This document shows positions 24,252 through 32,633 of a stretch of DNA of 33,458 nt, one piece after another. The notes under the pieces were generated by a model. The model was not told the origin of the DNA and made no database searches. It worked only from the letters and a program-made list of their open reading frames with translations. Made by a program: the position numbers and the translations under genes. Within the stretch, counting starts at the first letter, position 1, and each line of letters opens with the position of its first letter. Source of the stretch: Kiritimatiellia bacterium (lineage in GTDB: Bacteria > Verrucomicrobiota > Kiritimatiellia > RFP12 > JAAYLN01); assembly GCA_017962605.1 (NCBI GenBank), contig JAGCUY010000115.1, positions 1 through 33,458 of the forward strand. Reading direction: 5' to 3'.

Positions 24252-25415
24252 ATGAATAGAAAACTCGCCACGTTCGCAATCGGCGCCGCAGCGGCGGCAA
24301 GCCTGTCGGCCAAGGGCCTTCTCCTCGTCCTGCCGGCAAACGAGAACCTCATCAACCTGGGCTTTGACCTCATGCGGCTCGAGCCGGCAGGCGCAGTTGA
24401 GATGGCCTGCTACGGCGGAATCGACGAGGTGAAGACCCTTGAGGTCTTCGACCGCCACCAAGGGCGCTGGCTGGCCACGGCGCAGACCTCCTGGATCAAT
24501 GGCTCCATCCGTGGCGCGCAGAACGACGCACTTGTCATTGTCGGCGACACCCAGGCTTCGGCGGATTTGCTCGACACGGCGTCATGGGCCAACAACATCC
24601 TCACGCCCGACGGCCACAGTTTCCACGAGGTCGTAAATGCCGTGCATTCGGTGATGCCGCTTTCGAAGAAGCAGTGGAAGATGCTTGAGAAGGGCTATGG
24701 CATCACCATGCGCGAAATCAAGGCGCCGTCGCGTTATGACCGCTACACCCGCTACGAGCGCGGCGAACGCGGCAACGCCGCCGTCAGCGTGCCGGTGCAG
24801 CCCACCGAGCTTCCGCCCGAGGTTGAGCTGAAGCCCACCGAGGTGATCGTCACGACTCCGATTCCCGCCGTCGAGGCTGCGCCAGCAGTTGTCGAGACTC
24901 CTGTCGCAGACCCGGCGCCCGCAGTAGTTGAAGCGCCCGCCGTCGAATCGGCGCCTGCCGTCGAGGTCGCACCCGTCGTGATTGAAACGCCTGTTGTCGA
25001 GCCAGCTCCCGCTGTTGAGGTTGCTTCTGCCGTCGAGGTGGCGCCTGTCGAGGTGGCGCCTGTCGAAGTTGCGCCTGTGGCCGTTGAAGCGCCTGCCGTT
25101 GAAACTGCACCCGCAGTCGCCCCCGTTGCGACGGCCATCGAGTCTGCCGCAGTGGCGGCGCCGGTTCCTCAGGCCGAGGCCGCTTCGGACGATGTCCGTT
25201 TCACTGTGCGGGAGGCCCTGGACAAGGCCAAGGCCGAAGTCGAGGGCGTGCGCACCGAGGCCGCGCCGGCACTGGCAATCGCGGCCCCCGAAATCGACCT
25301 CGACGTTCCCGCGCCTCCGGCCCCCGCAGTGCCGGAAGTGCCCGTCGCCCCCCAGGTGGCCGTGCCGGTCGTTCCCGAAATGCCGGCGATCCCGGCGTCC
25401 GCCAACGCTCAGTAG
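24252..25415 (+). CDS. Secreted protein with long Pro-Ala-Val-rich region
   Basis: A 387-residue protein with AAGGA at 24236-24240 before ATG 24252. The N-terminus (MNRKLATFAIGAAAAASLSAKG) is a plausible signal peptide. Residues ~25-165 form a compact domain (LLLVLPANENLINLGFDLM, later VGDTQASADLLDTASWANN) that I do not recognise. From ~180 to the end the sequence is low complexity with repeated VEVAP/VETP/PAV units, broken by a short charged segment near 315-335 (VREALDKAKAEVEG). Such a region could span the periplasm or wall, as in TonB- or anchor-like proteins, but no such domain is proven. It is followed 18 bases later by gatC. Confidence 0.6.
   Translation: MNRKLATFAIGAAAAASLSAKGLLLVLPANENLINLGFDLMRLEPAGAVEMACYGGIDEVKTLEVFDRHQGRWLATAQTSWINGSIRGAQNDALVIVGDTQASADLLDTASWANNILTPDGHSFHEVVNAVHSVMPLSKKQWKMLEKGYGITMREIKAPSRYDRYTRYERGERGNAAVSVPVQPTELPPEVELKPTEVIVTTPIPAVEAAPAVVETPVADPAPAVVEAPAVESAPAVEVAPVVIETPVVEPAPAVEVASAVEVAPVEVAPVEVAPVAVEAPAVETAPAVAPVATAIESAAVAAPVPQAEAASDDVRFTVREALDKAKAEVEGVRTEAAPALAIAAPEIDLDVPAPPAPAVPEVPVAPQVAVPVVPEMPAIPASANAQ
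25032..25076 (+). repeat. Three tandem 15-bp units in the Pro-Ala-Val protein gene
   Basis: GTCGAGGTGGCGCCT at 25032-25046 and 25047-25061, then a variant GTCGAAGTTGCGCCT at 25062-25076, encoding three VEVAP units. This is a likely site of length change by slippage. Confidence 0.8.
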
Positions 25416-25433
25416 CTGGAAGGCTGGCATACC

Positions 25434-25727
25434 GTGGCTGACTCTGGCTTTGACGTTGGCTATGTGGCGCGCCTCGCCCACATAGACCTCACCGACGAGG
25501 AGACCGGGCTTTTCTCCGTCCAGCTCGGCGACATCCTCAAATACATGGAGAAGCTCAAGGAACTCGACGTCTCGGGCGTCGAGCCTACCATGCATGGCCA
25601 TGGGCGCGTGAACGCCTTCCGCGAGGACGAGCCAGTGGCGCATGGCAACCGCGACGGCTTCCTGGCCAACGCGCCAGGCCGAATCGGGGACGAATACAGG
25701 CTCCCGAAGATTGTGGAGGACGCCTAG
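25434..25727 (+). CDS. gatC: Aspartyl/glutamyl-tRNA amidotransferase subunit C
   Basis: A 97-residue protein starting at GTG 25434 with GGAAGG about 10 bases upstream. It has the GatC pattern: [13 protein letters not shown] near 11, a helix [22 protein letters not shown] (31-52) and the closing [21 protein letters not shown]. GatC wraps around GatA and stabilises the GatCAB complex that converts misacylated Glu-tRNA(Gln) or Asp-tRNA(Asn) to Gln- or Asn-tRNA in the cytoplasm. It lies two bases before gatA; gatB is not in this window. Confidence 0.93.
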   Translation: MADSGFDVGYVARLAHIDLTDEETGLFSVQLGDILKYMEKLKELDVSGVEPTMHGHGRVNAFREDEPVAHGNRDGFLANAPGRIGDEYRLPKIVEDA

Positions 25728-25729
25728 CC

Positions 25730-27166
25730 ATGGACTTCCCGAAGTGGACAATCGCGACGGCCGCCGCGGCGATGCGCCGCGGGGAGATTTCCTCCGTCGA
25801 ACTCGTGCGCGACCTTGCGGCCACCGTCGCCGCCCGCGACGGCGACATCAACGCCTACCTCACCTTCGACGAGGAGGGCGCTTTGAAGGCCGCTGCCGCC
25901 GCCGACGCGCGCCGCGCCGCCGGAGAGGACGGCCCGCTGCTGGGCGTCCCCGTGGCGATCAAGGACCTTATCAACGTCGCCGGCCAGCCTTGTACCTGCG
26001 CCTCGCGGATGCTCGTCGGCTACACATCCCCATACGACGCCACCGTCACGGCGCGGCTGAAGGCCGCAGGCGCAGTCTGCGCGGGCCGCGTGAACATGGA
26101 CGAGTTCGCCATGGGTTCTTCGACCGAGAACTCAGCCTTCAAGGTCACGCACAACCCGCACGACCTGGAGCGCGTTCCCGGCGGCTCGTCGGGCGGAAGC
26201 GCGGCGGCGGTGGCCGCCGGAGAGGCCGTCTGCGCCCTCGGCACCGACACCGGCGGTTCAATCCGCCAGCCCGCCTCCTTCTGCGGGATTGTCGGCTTCA
26301 AGCCCACCTACGGCCGCGTCTCGCGCTACGGCGTCACGGCCTTCGCCTCATCGCTCGACCAGGTCGGCCCCATGACAAAGACCGTCGAGGACGCCGCCCT
26401 GCTGATGCAGGCGCTTGCCGGCGAAGACCCGCACGACGGCACCACGGCGCAGGAGCCGGTGCCGGACTTCGCTGCGGCGCTTCAAGGCGCGTCGCTGAAG
26501 GGCATGCGAATCGGCCTCCCGAAGGAATACTTCATCGACGGCACCGACCCCGCCGTCACGGAAATCGTCAAGGCGGCAATCGCCAAGTGCGAAGCCGCCG
26601 GCGCCGAGATGGTGGAGGTGTCCCTGCCGCACACCGAATACGCGATGGCAGTCTATTACATCGTGGCGCCCGCCGAGGCCAGCGCCAACCTTGCGCGCTT
26701 CGACGGCGTCCGCTACGGGCACCGCTCCGCCGCAGCCGACGACGTCATGTCGCTCTACTGCCGCAGCCGCGCCGAAGGACTGGGGCAGGAGGTCAAGCGC
26801 CGCATCATCCTTGGAACATACGTCCTTTCCAGCGGCTACTACGATGCCTACTATGGCCGCGCGCAGAAGGTGCGCACCCTGATCAGGCGCGACTTCTCCG
26901 AGGCGTTCGGGAAGGTAGATGTCCTGCTTACGCCGGTAGCCCCGACGCCCGCCTTCAAGATTGGCGAACTGCAGGATCCGCTGTCGATGTATCTCAACGA
27001 CCTTTTCACCATCCCGGCCTCGCTGGCTGGACTGCCCGCAATATCCGTTCCCGCGGGGAAGACCGCCGCAGGACTCCCGGTTGGCGTCCAGTTCATTGGT
27101 GCGCCATTCGCCGACGCCGGCGTTCTCGCATGCGCCAGGGCCTTCGAGGTTGTCAACCTATCGTAG
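25730..27166 (+). CDS. gatA: Aspartyl/glutamyl-tRNA amidotransferase subunit A
   Basis: A 478-residue protein of normal GatA length. The amidase-signature triad is present: Lys78 (VAIKDL), Ser153 in GGSSGGS and nucleophile Ser177 in [10 protein letters not shown]. It also has [15 protein letters not shown] near 123, typical of GatA over other amidases. It hydrolyses glutamine to supply ammonia to GatB for tRNA-dependent amidation. It is coupled to gatC by a two-base gap. The 38 bases after it include seven T (27187-27193) and a weak CTATC/GATAG stem (27158-27175), a possible but unconvincing terminator. Confidence 0.96.
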   Translation: MDFPKWTIATAAAAMRRGEISSVELVRDLAATVAARDGDINAYLTFDEEGALKAAAAADARRAAGEDGPLLGVPVAIKDLINVAGQPCTCASRMLVGYTSPYDATVTARLKAAGAVCAGRVNMDEFAMGSSTENSAFKVTHNPHDLERVPGGSSGGSAAAVAAGEAVCALGTDTGGSIRQPASFCGIVGFKPTYGRVSRYGVTAFASSLDQVGPMTKTVEDAALLMQALAGEDPHDGTTAQEPVPDFAAALQGASLKGMRIGLPKEYFIDGTDPAVTEIVKAAIAKCEAAGAEMVEVSLPHTEYAMAVYYIVAPAEASANLARFDGVRYGHRSAAADDVMSLYCRSRAEGLGQEVKRRIILGTYVLSSGYYDAYYGRAQKVRTLIRRDFSEAFGKVDVLLTPVAPTPAFKIGELQDPLSMYLNDLFTIPASLAGLPAISVPAGKTAAGLPVGVQFIGAPFADAGVLACARAFEVVNLS

Positions 27167-27204
27167 TTTTGATAGCATCTTAATAGTTTTTTTGAGTTAG
27201 CCAA

Positions 27205-27972
27205 ATGCCAAGTAACAGCAGAGAGGCACTTGTCCATTTCCGCAAGACCTTGCGGAGACACGAAGCTGGCGATGCGTCAGGAACGCGCGCCTTGGCTTTC
27301 TGCTACCTTGCGGGGCACGGCATCGACCAGTCCGTCGAGCGCGCCGTGGCGATTCTCAAGACCCTCAAGGAAGACTACTACAAGGACCGCGCATTCCTGC
27401 CTATTAGGCTCGACAAGGTTCAGGAGAACCTTACCTTCGTCGATGCGATTCGCGCGAACTTCCGCATGATGGATACTCTGCCTCTGCCGCTCACGGGCGG
27501 ATGGGGCTATGACGAGCGGAATGCCGTGGTGGTCGATTTGTCGCTTGACGACGGCTATGAGGAGGACAGGCCTTTCAGCCTGCACCACCTCGAGCGGATG
27601 CTGATTGAGAACAGGATTTTCCTTGAATGCGTCCTGCGCGCGACGGAGCGGCTTTCCGGCATCGAGTGGCGCGTGGAGTCCCGCGAAGTGCTTGAGAATG
27701 ACAACGGCGTTTTCGTTAAGTTGGTCGTGAACGTCCACGGCATCCCGGAATGGGTGTGGAACGCGCTGGAACACGACTGGAAGATGACACGCCAGCGGAC
27801 CCCCCGGTCCAAGGCCGAAGCGCACACCTTCATACGCGAATGGTTCATGTGCAGCTACACCACGGAGTTCTGGTTGAACATCTCGGCCGTTCCTGAAAAG
27901 TTTATTGAAGAGGCTCAGTTCAAATATGACCACCGCAAGAAGAACAAAGCAGGGGGCAAAAAGCGACGCTAG
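27205..27972 (+). CDS. Hypothetical protein with an N-terminal Sel1-like repeat
   Basis: A 255-residue protein of unknown function. Residues ~12-50 (EAGDASGTRALAFCYLAGHGID...AVAILKTL) fit one Sel1-like (SLR) helical repeat, a protein-protein interaction module. The rest is mixed alpha/beta with a Trp-rich segment near 170-190 (GIPEWVWNALEHDW) and a lysine/arginine-rich tail (KKNKAGGKKRR). No signal peptide or membrane segment. Its 3' end overlaps the kinase gene by 47 bases if that starts at ATG 27926. Confidence 0.65.
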   Translation: MPSNSREALVHFRKTLRRHEAGDASGTRALAFCYLAGHGIDQSVERAVAILKTLKEDYYKDRAFLPIRLDKVQENLTFVDAIRANFRMMDTLPLPLTGGWGYDERNAVVVDLSLDDGYEEDRPFSLHHLERMLIENRIFLECVLRATERLSGIEWRVESREVLENDNGVFVKLVVNVHGIPEWVWNALEHDWKMTRQRTPRSKAEAHTFIREWFMCSYTTEFWLNISAVPEKFIEEAQFKYDHRKKNKAGGKKRR

Positions 27973-29023
27973 GTATGCGGTCGCCGCCGTATCGAGCATG
28001 GGGTTGCGCATCACCCCCGAGGACCGCATGGCGGTCCATAATTCTAATAGATTCCTCCTTCAGGCGACGAGCGCCGAGACGAATGTGCTGAACGTCACGT
28101 CCTCTCTTGGCCGCGAGTGCCTTGTGCTGACGCGCTTCGTCGAGGGCAGCCCGCTTGCGGCCTTCATCAAGGCGCAGCTCCGCGCCCGCAACATCGCCTA
28201 TGTCGGACCGGACATCCCGCAGGGCGGCCCCTGGGGCTACCGCCACCAGTTCAATGTGGCCGACTCCGGCTTCGGCCTCCGCGCCCCGCGCGTCTGGAAT
28301 GACCGCGCCGGCGAGGTCGGCCGCACCCTAGACGCCGCCGACTATGACCTCGACAAGATTTTCAAGAAGGACGGCGTTGGCATCCTCCACCTCTCCGGCC
28401 TTATCGCCGCGATGAGTTCCGAGACGACGCGCGCCTGCCTGGCAGTCGCCAAGGCGGCCAAGGCCGCCGGAACGCTCGTGTCCTTCGACCTCAACTACCG
28501 CGCCACCTTCTGGAAAGGGCGCGAGGCCGAACTTAGCGCGGCCTTCCACGAAATCGCCTCGATAGCCGACATCCTCGTTGGCAACGAGGAGGACTTCCAG
28601 CTCTGCCTCGGCTTCAAGGGCCCTGAGGCTGGCGGGCGTGGCCTAGACGCCAAGATCGACGGCTTCAAGGCCATGATCGGCGCCGCCTCCAAGCGCTACA
28701 AGCAGGTCAAGGTATTCGCCACGACTCTCCGCGAGGTCATCTCGGCCGGACGCCACCGCTGGGGCGCGATCCTGCGCATGGACGGCAAGTGGTTCGTCGA
28801 GGAGCCGCGCGAAATCGACGTTCTCGACCGCATTGGCGGCGGCGACGGCTTCACGGGCGGCCTTCTCTACGGCATCCTCAAAGGCTGGGACGGCGAGAAG
28901 TGTCTCCAGTTCGGCTGGGCCTCCGGCGTCCTTGCTGCTTCGTCTTTGAACGACTACGCGGAACCTGCGGACGAAAAGCAGGTCTTCGACGTTTACAAGG
29001 GCAACGCCCGCGTCCAGCGCTAG
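27926..29023 (+). CDS. kdgK: PfkB-family sugar kinase, probably 2-keto-3-deoxygluconate kinase
   Basis: A 365-residue protein from ATG 27926; TTG 27905 is possible but weaker, and ATG 27998 would cut into the first beta-strand (RYAVAAVSSMGLRITPED). The PfkB signature IGGGDGFTGGLLYG has the catalytic Asp307. FDLNYRATFW, NEEDFQLCLG and a LRITPE opening are the patterns seen in KDG kinases. The likely reaction is ATP-dependent phosphorylation of 2-keto-3-deoxygluconate to KDPG at the end of uronate or pectin breakdown. Fructokinase-like activity is an alternative. It is followed 27 bases later by nagB. Confidence 0.75.
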   Translation: MTTARRTKQGAKSDARYAVAAVSSMGLRITPEDRMAVHNSNRFLLQATSAETNVLNVTSSLGRECLVLTRFVEGSPLAAFIKAQLRARNIAYVGPDIPQGGPWGYRHQFNVADSGFGLRAPRVWNDRAGEVGRTLDAADYDLDKIFKKDGVGILHLSGLIAAMSSETTRACLAVAKAAKAAGTLVSFDLNYRATFWKGREAELSAAFHEIASIADILVGNEEDFQLCLGFKGPEAGGRGLDAKIDGFKAMIGAASKRYKQVKVFATTLREVISAGRHRWGAILRMDGKWFVEEPREIDVLDRIGGGDGFTGGLLYGILKGWDGEKCLQFGWASGVLAASSLNDYAEPADEKQVFDVYKGNARVQR

Positions 29024-29050
29024 TTCGCGGGCGATTTTCGTTTGCAAGCC

Positions 29051-29842
29051 ATGGACATTGTTATTTGCAAAGACAGGGAGCAGGCGGCCCACATGGTCGC
29101 CGGCCTCATTGACCGCGCAATTCGCGCCAAGCCCGACACCGTTCTCGGCCTCGCCACCGGCGCCACCCCGATTCTCCTCTACAAGGACCTCATCCGCCGC
29201 CACCGCGACGAAGGGCTGGACTTCTCCCGCGTCCGCACCTGGAACCTGGACGAATACGTCGGCCTGGCGCCAACGCACCCCGCCTCCTACCGCTTCTTCA
29301 TGAACGACCAGCTGTTCGACCATGTCAACATCGACAAGGCCAACACGCATGTGCCAGACGGAATGGCGTCGGACTTCGAGGCCGCTGCGGCGGCCTACGA
29401 GGCAGGCATCGCGGCCGATGGCGGCATCGACATCCAGGTTCTCGGCATCGGCTCCGACGGCCACATCGGCTTCAACGAGCCAACGACCTCCCTCGCCTCG
29501 CGGACTCACGTGCAGACGCTCATGCTCGGCACCCGCCTCGACAACGCCCGCCTCTTCTTCGGCGGCAACCTCGACGAGGTTCCGAAGCGCGCCATCACGA
29601 TGGGCATAGGCACGGTCCTTGAAAGCCGCACGGCCATCCTGATGGCCTTTGGCAAGGGCAAGGCACAGGCCGTGGCCGCAATGGTCGAGGGCGCCATCTC
29701 ACACATGACGCCGGCAACTGCCCTCCAGATGCACCGCGACGCAAAGGTCTTCATCGACGAGGAGGCCGCCTCGCTCCTGAAGAACATCGACTTCTACCGC
29801 GCCGTTTACGCCGACAGCCCCCTCCGCGCCCTCGAAGCCTAG
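29051..29842 (+). CDS. nagB: Glucosamine-6-phosphate deaminase
   Basis: A 263-residue protein starting at ATG 29051; an in-frame TTG at 29042 is less likely. Active-site residues align with E. coli NagB at a constant offset: Asp67-Glu68 in NLDEYVGL, and Asp136, His138 and Glu143 in GSDGHIGFNEP. It converts glucosamine-6-phosphate to fructose-6-phosphate and ammonia in the cytoplasm. Its place next to a sugar-acid kinase suggests a small catabolic operon for amino sugars and uronates. No nagA is in the window. Confidence 0.95.
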   Translation: MDIVICKDREQAAHMVAGLIDRAIRAKPDTVLGLATGATPILLYKDLIRRHRDEGLDFSRVRTWNLDEYVGLAPTHPASYRFFMNDQLFDHVNIDKANTHVPDGMASDFEAAAAAYEAGIAADGGIDIQVLGIGSDGHIGFNEPTTSLASRTHVQTLMLGTRLDNARLFFGGNLDEVPKRAITMGIGTVLESRTAILMAFGKGKAQAVAAMVEGAISHMTPATALQMHRDAKVFIDEEAASLLKNIDFYRAVYADSPLRALEA

Positions 29843-29896
29843 CGATAGGTCAGGGCGCGGCTGCGTCAACGGGAAGATTCTCATCAAACGGTGGTT

Positions 29897-29953
29897 CGCC
29901 CTCTAAACTACGTCGCAGTAGCTGAGGGACGGGAGGTCATGCCCTGCCGGTGA
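29897..29953 (+). repeat. Imperfect direct repeat, left flank of the ATPase gene
   Basis: Matches 31714-31773; the best core is GGGAGGTCATG and its neighbours. On the + strand both copies read AEGREVM followed by a short Cys/Arg end and a stop. This similarity at DNA and peptide level suggests a dispersed element or a split gene end. Confidence 0.6.
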
Positions 29954-30047
29954 GCAGGTAGGTCATGTAGAGCGGCAGATAGACGACCCCGTCCTTTCCA
30001 ATCTGAAACGCCCCAACTGAAACAATGAAAACGCTGCGATGCTTCGT
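29937..30047 (-). pseudogene. Degenerate C-terminal gene fragment
   Basis: Read on the - strand, an in-frame TAG at 30048-30050 is followed by 36 codons, among them HRSVFIVSVGAFQIGKDG and VVYLPLYMTYLLTG, and a TGA stop. There is no start codon except an internal ATG. The composition looks like genuine protein rather than noise, but I do not recognise the family. It ends just beside the inverted repeat of the ATPase cassette, as a truncated gene would. Confidence 0.35.
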
Positions 30048-30060
30048 CTATCGGGTAAAA

Positions 30061-30102
30061 TGACAGTCTTGAAATTCAAAAATCAAGATTTCAAGACTGT
30101 CA
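30061..30102 (+). promoter_or_regulatory. Perfect 15-bp inverted repeat upstream of the ATPase gene
   Basis: TGACAGTCTTGAAAT (30061-30075) and its exact reverse complement (30088-30102) are separated by 12 bases and lie directly after a TAAAAT box (30056-30061). There is no T-run after it, so it is not an intrinsic terminator. It may be an operator, a leader-RNA hairpin or an element end. Confidence 0.6.
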
Positions 30103-30163
30103 AATGTTGCAATTTCGATGGGAGAATGGTAGAGTTGATGTCCGACAGGAGGCTTGCTTCATC

Positions 30164-31597
30164 ATGGCATTTTTCGGCAGGGAATTGGATTTAAGGCAAC
30201 TGGGGGACCTTTGGAGGCGTCCCGGAGCCTCGCTCGTGACGTGCCGCGGCAGGAGGCGTATCGGCAAGTCCACGTTGGTGCGCCACTTCGCGGACGTGAG
30301 CGGCGCTTCACTTATCCGGCTGGAGGGACTTGCCCCGCAGCGCCGGATGAAAAACGCAGACCAGCTCAAGGCATTCGGACGCCAATTGGCAGAGCAGACT
30401 GGAACGGCGCCTACGGTGCCGGAAAGCTGGTTCGACGCCTTCCGCCTGCTCGACGGGGCGGTTCCCAAGGCGGGGAAGACCGTTGTCCTGCTTGACGAAG
30501 TGTCGTGGATGGGGCGCTACGACCCTAACTTCCCCGGAGAGTTGAAATATGCCTGGGACAATCGCTTCCACGACAGGAGTAACCTGATTGTCGTCGTCTG
30601 CGGCTCCGTCTCGGCCTGGATCGACGAGAACATCCTGTCCAACACCGGATTCGTCGGGAGGATATCCCTCGACCTCATCGTCCGCGAACTTCCGCTGCGG
30701 CAGTGCGCCAGGTTCTGGGGCGATGCCGCAGGGCGCGTCTCAACGCGGGAGGTTCTCGACATCCTGTCTGTCACGGGCGGCGTCCCGCGCTATCTGGAGG
30801 AACTGGATCCAGCGCTTTCCTCCGACGACAACATCCGCAGGATGTGCTTCCTCCCCAACGGCTATCTGTTCCGGGACTTCAACGATGTCTTCGCGTCCGT
30901 ATTCGGGGCTAACGCCCCGGTCAAGCGGAGGATACTCGAGGCGCTCGCCGAATCGGAACTCGACGGCACGGAGATTTCGGAACGCCTTCGCGTCGCCCGC
31001 AACGGGCGCCTCTCGGATATTCTTGACGAGCTGGAAATGGCGGGGTTCGTTTCGAAAAATTCCGGCATAAACCCCGAAACAGGCAAGCGCGCGCGCCAAG
31101 ACCGATATAGGCTGAAGGACAACTACGCGCGATTCTATTTAAAATACATCGCACCGTTCCGGGAGGAAATCCTGGCCGGCGACTTCGCCTTCTTTTCCGT
31201 CGAGAACCTTCCGGGCTGGGACGCCATGCTTGGACTCCAGTTCGAGAATCTTGTCCTGAACAATGTCCGTGAACTGCTCCCGGCGCTTAACCTTGAAGGG
31301 AAGCAGATTCTGTCGGCCGCCCCATGGCGAAGCCGCAGGGGGAAAGCCTGTGGCGGATGTCAAATCGACCTTCTCGTGCAGTCCCGCAAGTCGGTTTGCG
31401 TCGTCGAGATCAAGCGCCGCAACGAAATCGGGGAGGATGTCGAGCGTGAGGTCGCCGAAAAGATCCGGCGGCTGACAATCCGCGACGGCATGAGCGTCAG
31501 GACTGCACTTGTCTATGACGGCCATCTCTCGAAATCCGTCCAAGGGAGCGGCTATTTCGATGCCCTCATCCCATTTCGGAGCCTTCTTGGAATATAA
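30164..31597 (+). CDS. AAA-family ATPase with C-terminal PD-(D/E)XK nuclease-like domain (archaeal-ATPase / DUF234-like)
   Basis: A 477-residue protein starting at ATG 30164, 11 bases after AGGAGG (30147-30152), giving MAFFGRELDL, the usual opening of this family; earlier TTG starts fall near the inverted repeat. Walker A is GRRRIGKST (29-37) and Walker B is VVLLDE with Asp111-Glu112. A winged-helix-like region (~275-325) precedes a nuclease-like end with Asp402 and Glu415-Ile-Lys417 (QIDLLV, VEIK). Families of this type are abundant and often duplicated in bacteria and archaea, with little known function; roles in mobility or defence have been suggested. It is flanked by direct repeats. Confidence 0.82.
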   Translation: MAFFGRELDLRQLGDLWRRPGASLVTCRGRRRIGKSTLVRHFADVSGASLIRLEGLAPQRRMKNADQLKAFGRQLAEQTGTAPTVPESWFDAFRLLDGAVPKAGKTVVLLDEVSWMGRYDPNFPGELKYAWDNRFHDRSNLIVVVCGSVSAWIDENILSNTGFVGRISLDLIVRELPLRQCARFWGDAAGRVSTREVLDILSVTGGVPRYLEELDPALSSDDNIRRMCFLPNGYLFRDFNDVFASVFGANAPVKRRILEALAESELDGTEISERLRVARNGRLSDILDELEMAGFVSKNSGINPETGKRARQDRYRLKDNYARFYLKYIAPFREEILAGDFAFFSVENLPGWDAMLGLQFENLVLNNVRELLPALNLEGKQILSAAPWRSRRGKACGGCQIDLLVQSRKSVCVVEIKRRNEIGEDVEREVAEKIRRLTIRDGMSVRTALVYDGHLSKSVQGSGYFDALIPFRSLLGI

Positions 31598-31713
31598 CGC
31601 AGCTGACGATCCCCCACATCGAAAACGCCACCAACCTCCTTTTCCGCAGGGCTTGGACGAAGGCGACAACCGCCACGCCCTCTGGGAGCGCCTGTTCGGC
31701 GAGAAGTGGGGGC

Positions 31714-31773
31714 CGCCCTCGCAACGACTACGCAATAGCCGAGGGGCGGGAGGTCATGCTCTGCTGCCGTTAA
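31714..31773 (+). repeat. Imperfect direct repeat, right flank of the ATPase gene
   Basis: Partner of 29897-29953. The 116 bases between the ATPase stop and this copy (31598-31713) hold no intact gene, though one + frame reads GLDEGDNRHALWERLFGEKWG, which looks like protein-derived debris. The repeat ends at the 3' end of the purine nucleoside phosphorylase gene. Confidence 0.6.
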
Positions 31774-32609
31774 TGCGGCGCGACTGCGGCGATGGCTTCG
31801 ACGAGACTTGCCATCCTGCCTGCGCAGGCTTCCGTGTGTTCCATGACCTCGGCGTGCGACAGCGGCTGCGCCGATATGCCGGAGGCCATGTTCGTAATGC
31901 AGCTGACGGCGGCTATCCGCATTCCAATCGCGTTGGCCACTATCGCCTCCGGGACGGTGGACATCCCCACGGCGTCAGCCTGCCAGATGTGGTAGGCGCG
32001 GACTTCCGCAGGCGTCTCGAAGCACGGGCCGGAGGTGAAGGCGTAGATGCCTTCGTGGAGGCCGATGCCCAGATTTGCGGCTGCGGTGCGTATCGCGGCG
32101 GCGAATGCCTTTGAATAGACTTCGCTCTGGTCGGGGAAGCGCGGCCCCCATCCGGGACGGACCGGCCCCTGGAGCGGGTTCAGTCCGGTGGTGTTCACAT
32201 GGTCGGTGATGAGCATCAGGTCGCCGGGGCCAAGCGTCGGGTTCACGGCCCCGGCGGCGTTCGTCAGCAGGACGTTCCCGACGCCCATGCGCCGCATCAG
32301 TTCAATGGGCAGGACAACCGGCCCCCAGCCCATGCCCTCGTAGAAGTGGCGGCGCCCGCAGAAGGCAACGGCCTTGCGTCCGCCAAGCTCCAGCAGCCGC
32401 GCCTCGCCGGCGTGGCCCTGGACAGTGCTTGCGCCGAGGCCGGGGATGGAGTCGTAGGGGAGCCTGTCGATGAAGTCGCGGCCGATGACGGCGCGGCTCC
32501 AGCCGGAGCCAAGAACGAGGCCGATTTCAGGCTTGAATTCAATCCAGGCGGGCGGGAGCGCAGCAGCCGCTGCGTCAAGGGAAGCGGTGTTAGGTGTCTC
32601 TGGCAGCAT
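31770..32609 (-). CDS. punA: Purine nucleoside phosphorylase
   Basis: A 279-residue protein of the trimeric class. Ligand residues match the mammalian-type enzyme: Ser35 in GSGWS, His66, GRRHFYEG (85-92), TNAAGAVNP, GPCFETPAE with Glu198, VGMSTVPE with Met216-Ser217, and Asn240 in ITNMASG. It splits inosine or guanosine with phosphate to base and ribose-1-phosphate in the cytoplasm. It lies 24 bases downstream of exbD on the same strand and is probably co-transcribed. It converges on the ATPase gene; no terminator is obvious between them. Confidence 0.93.
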   Translation of the reverse strand: MLPETPNTASLDAAAAALPPAWIEFKPEIGLVLGSGWSRAVIGRDFIDRLPYDSIPGLGASTVQGHAGEARLLELGGRKAVAFCGRRHFYEGMGWGPVVLPIELMRRMGVGNVLLTNAAGAVNPTLGPGDLMLITDHVNTTGLNPLQGPVRPGWGPRFPDQSEVYSKAFAAAIRTAAANLGIGLHEGIYAFTSGPCFETPAEVRAYHIWQADAVGMSTVPEAIVANAIGMRIAAVSCITNMASGISAQPLSHAEVMEHTEACAGRMASLVEAIAAVAPH

Positions 32610-32633
32610 GTCTGGCGCCCGTGGTGTAAAAGA

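Larger units (their letters stand above)
29843..30163 (+). other. 321-base intergenic region with repeat, gene remnant and inverted repeat
   Basis: No intact gene. From left to right it holds ~54 bases with nothing recognised, one copy of an imperfect direct repeat (29897-29953), a degenerate - strand frame (29937-30047), a TAAAAT box at 30056-30061, a perfect 15-bp inverted repeat (30061-30102) and the ribosome-binding site AGGAGG (30147-30152) of the ATPase gene. Confidence 0.7.

Noticed and set aside
25032..25076. CRISPR-like repeat array
   Set aside because: The units are contiguous 15-bp coding repeats without spacers.
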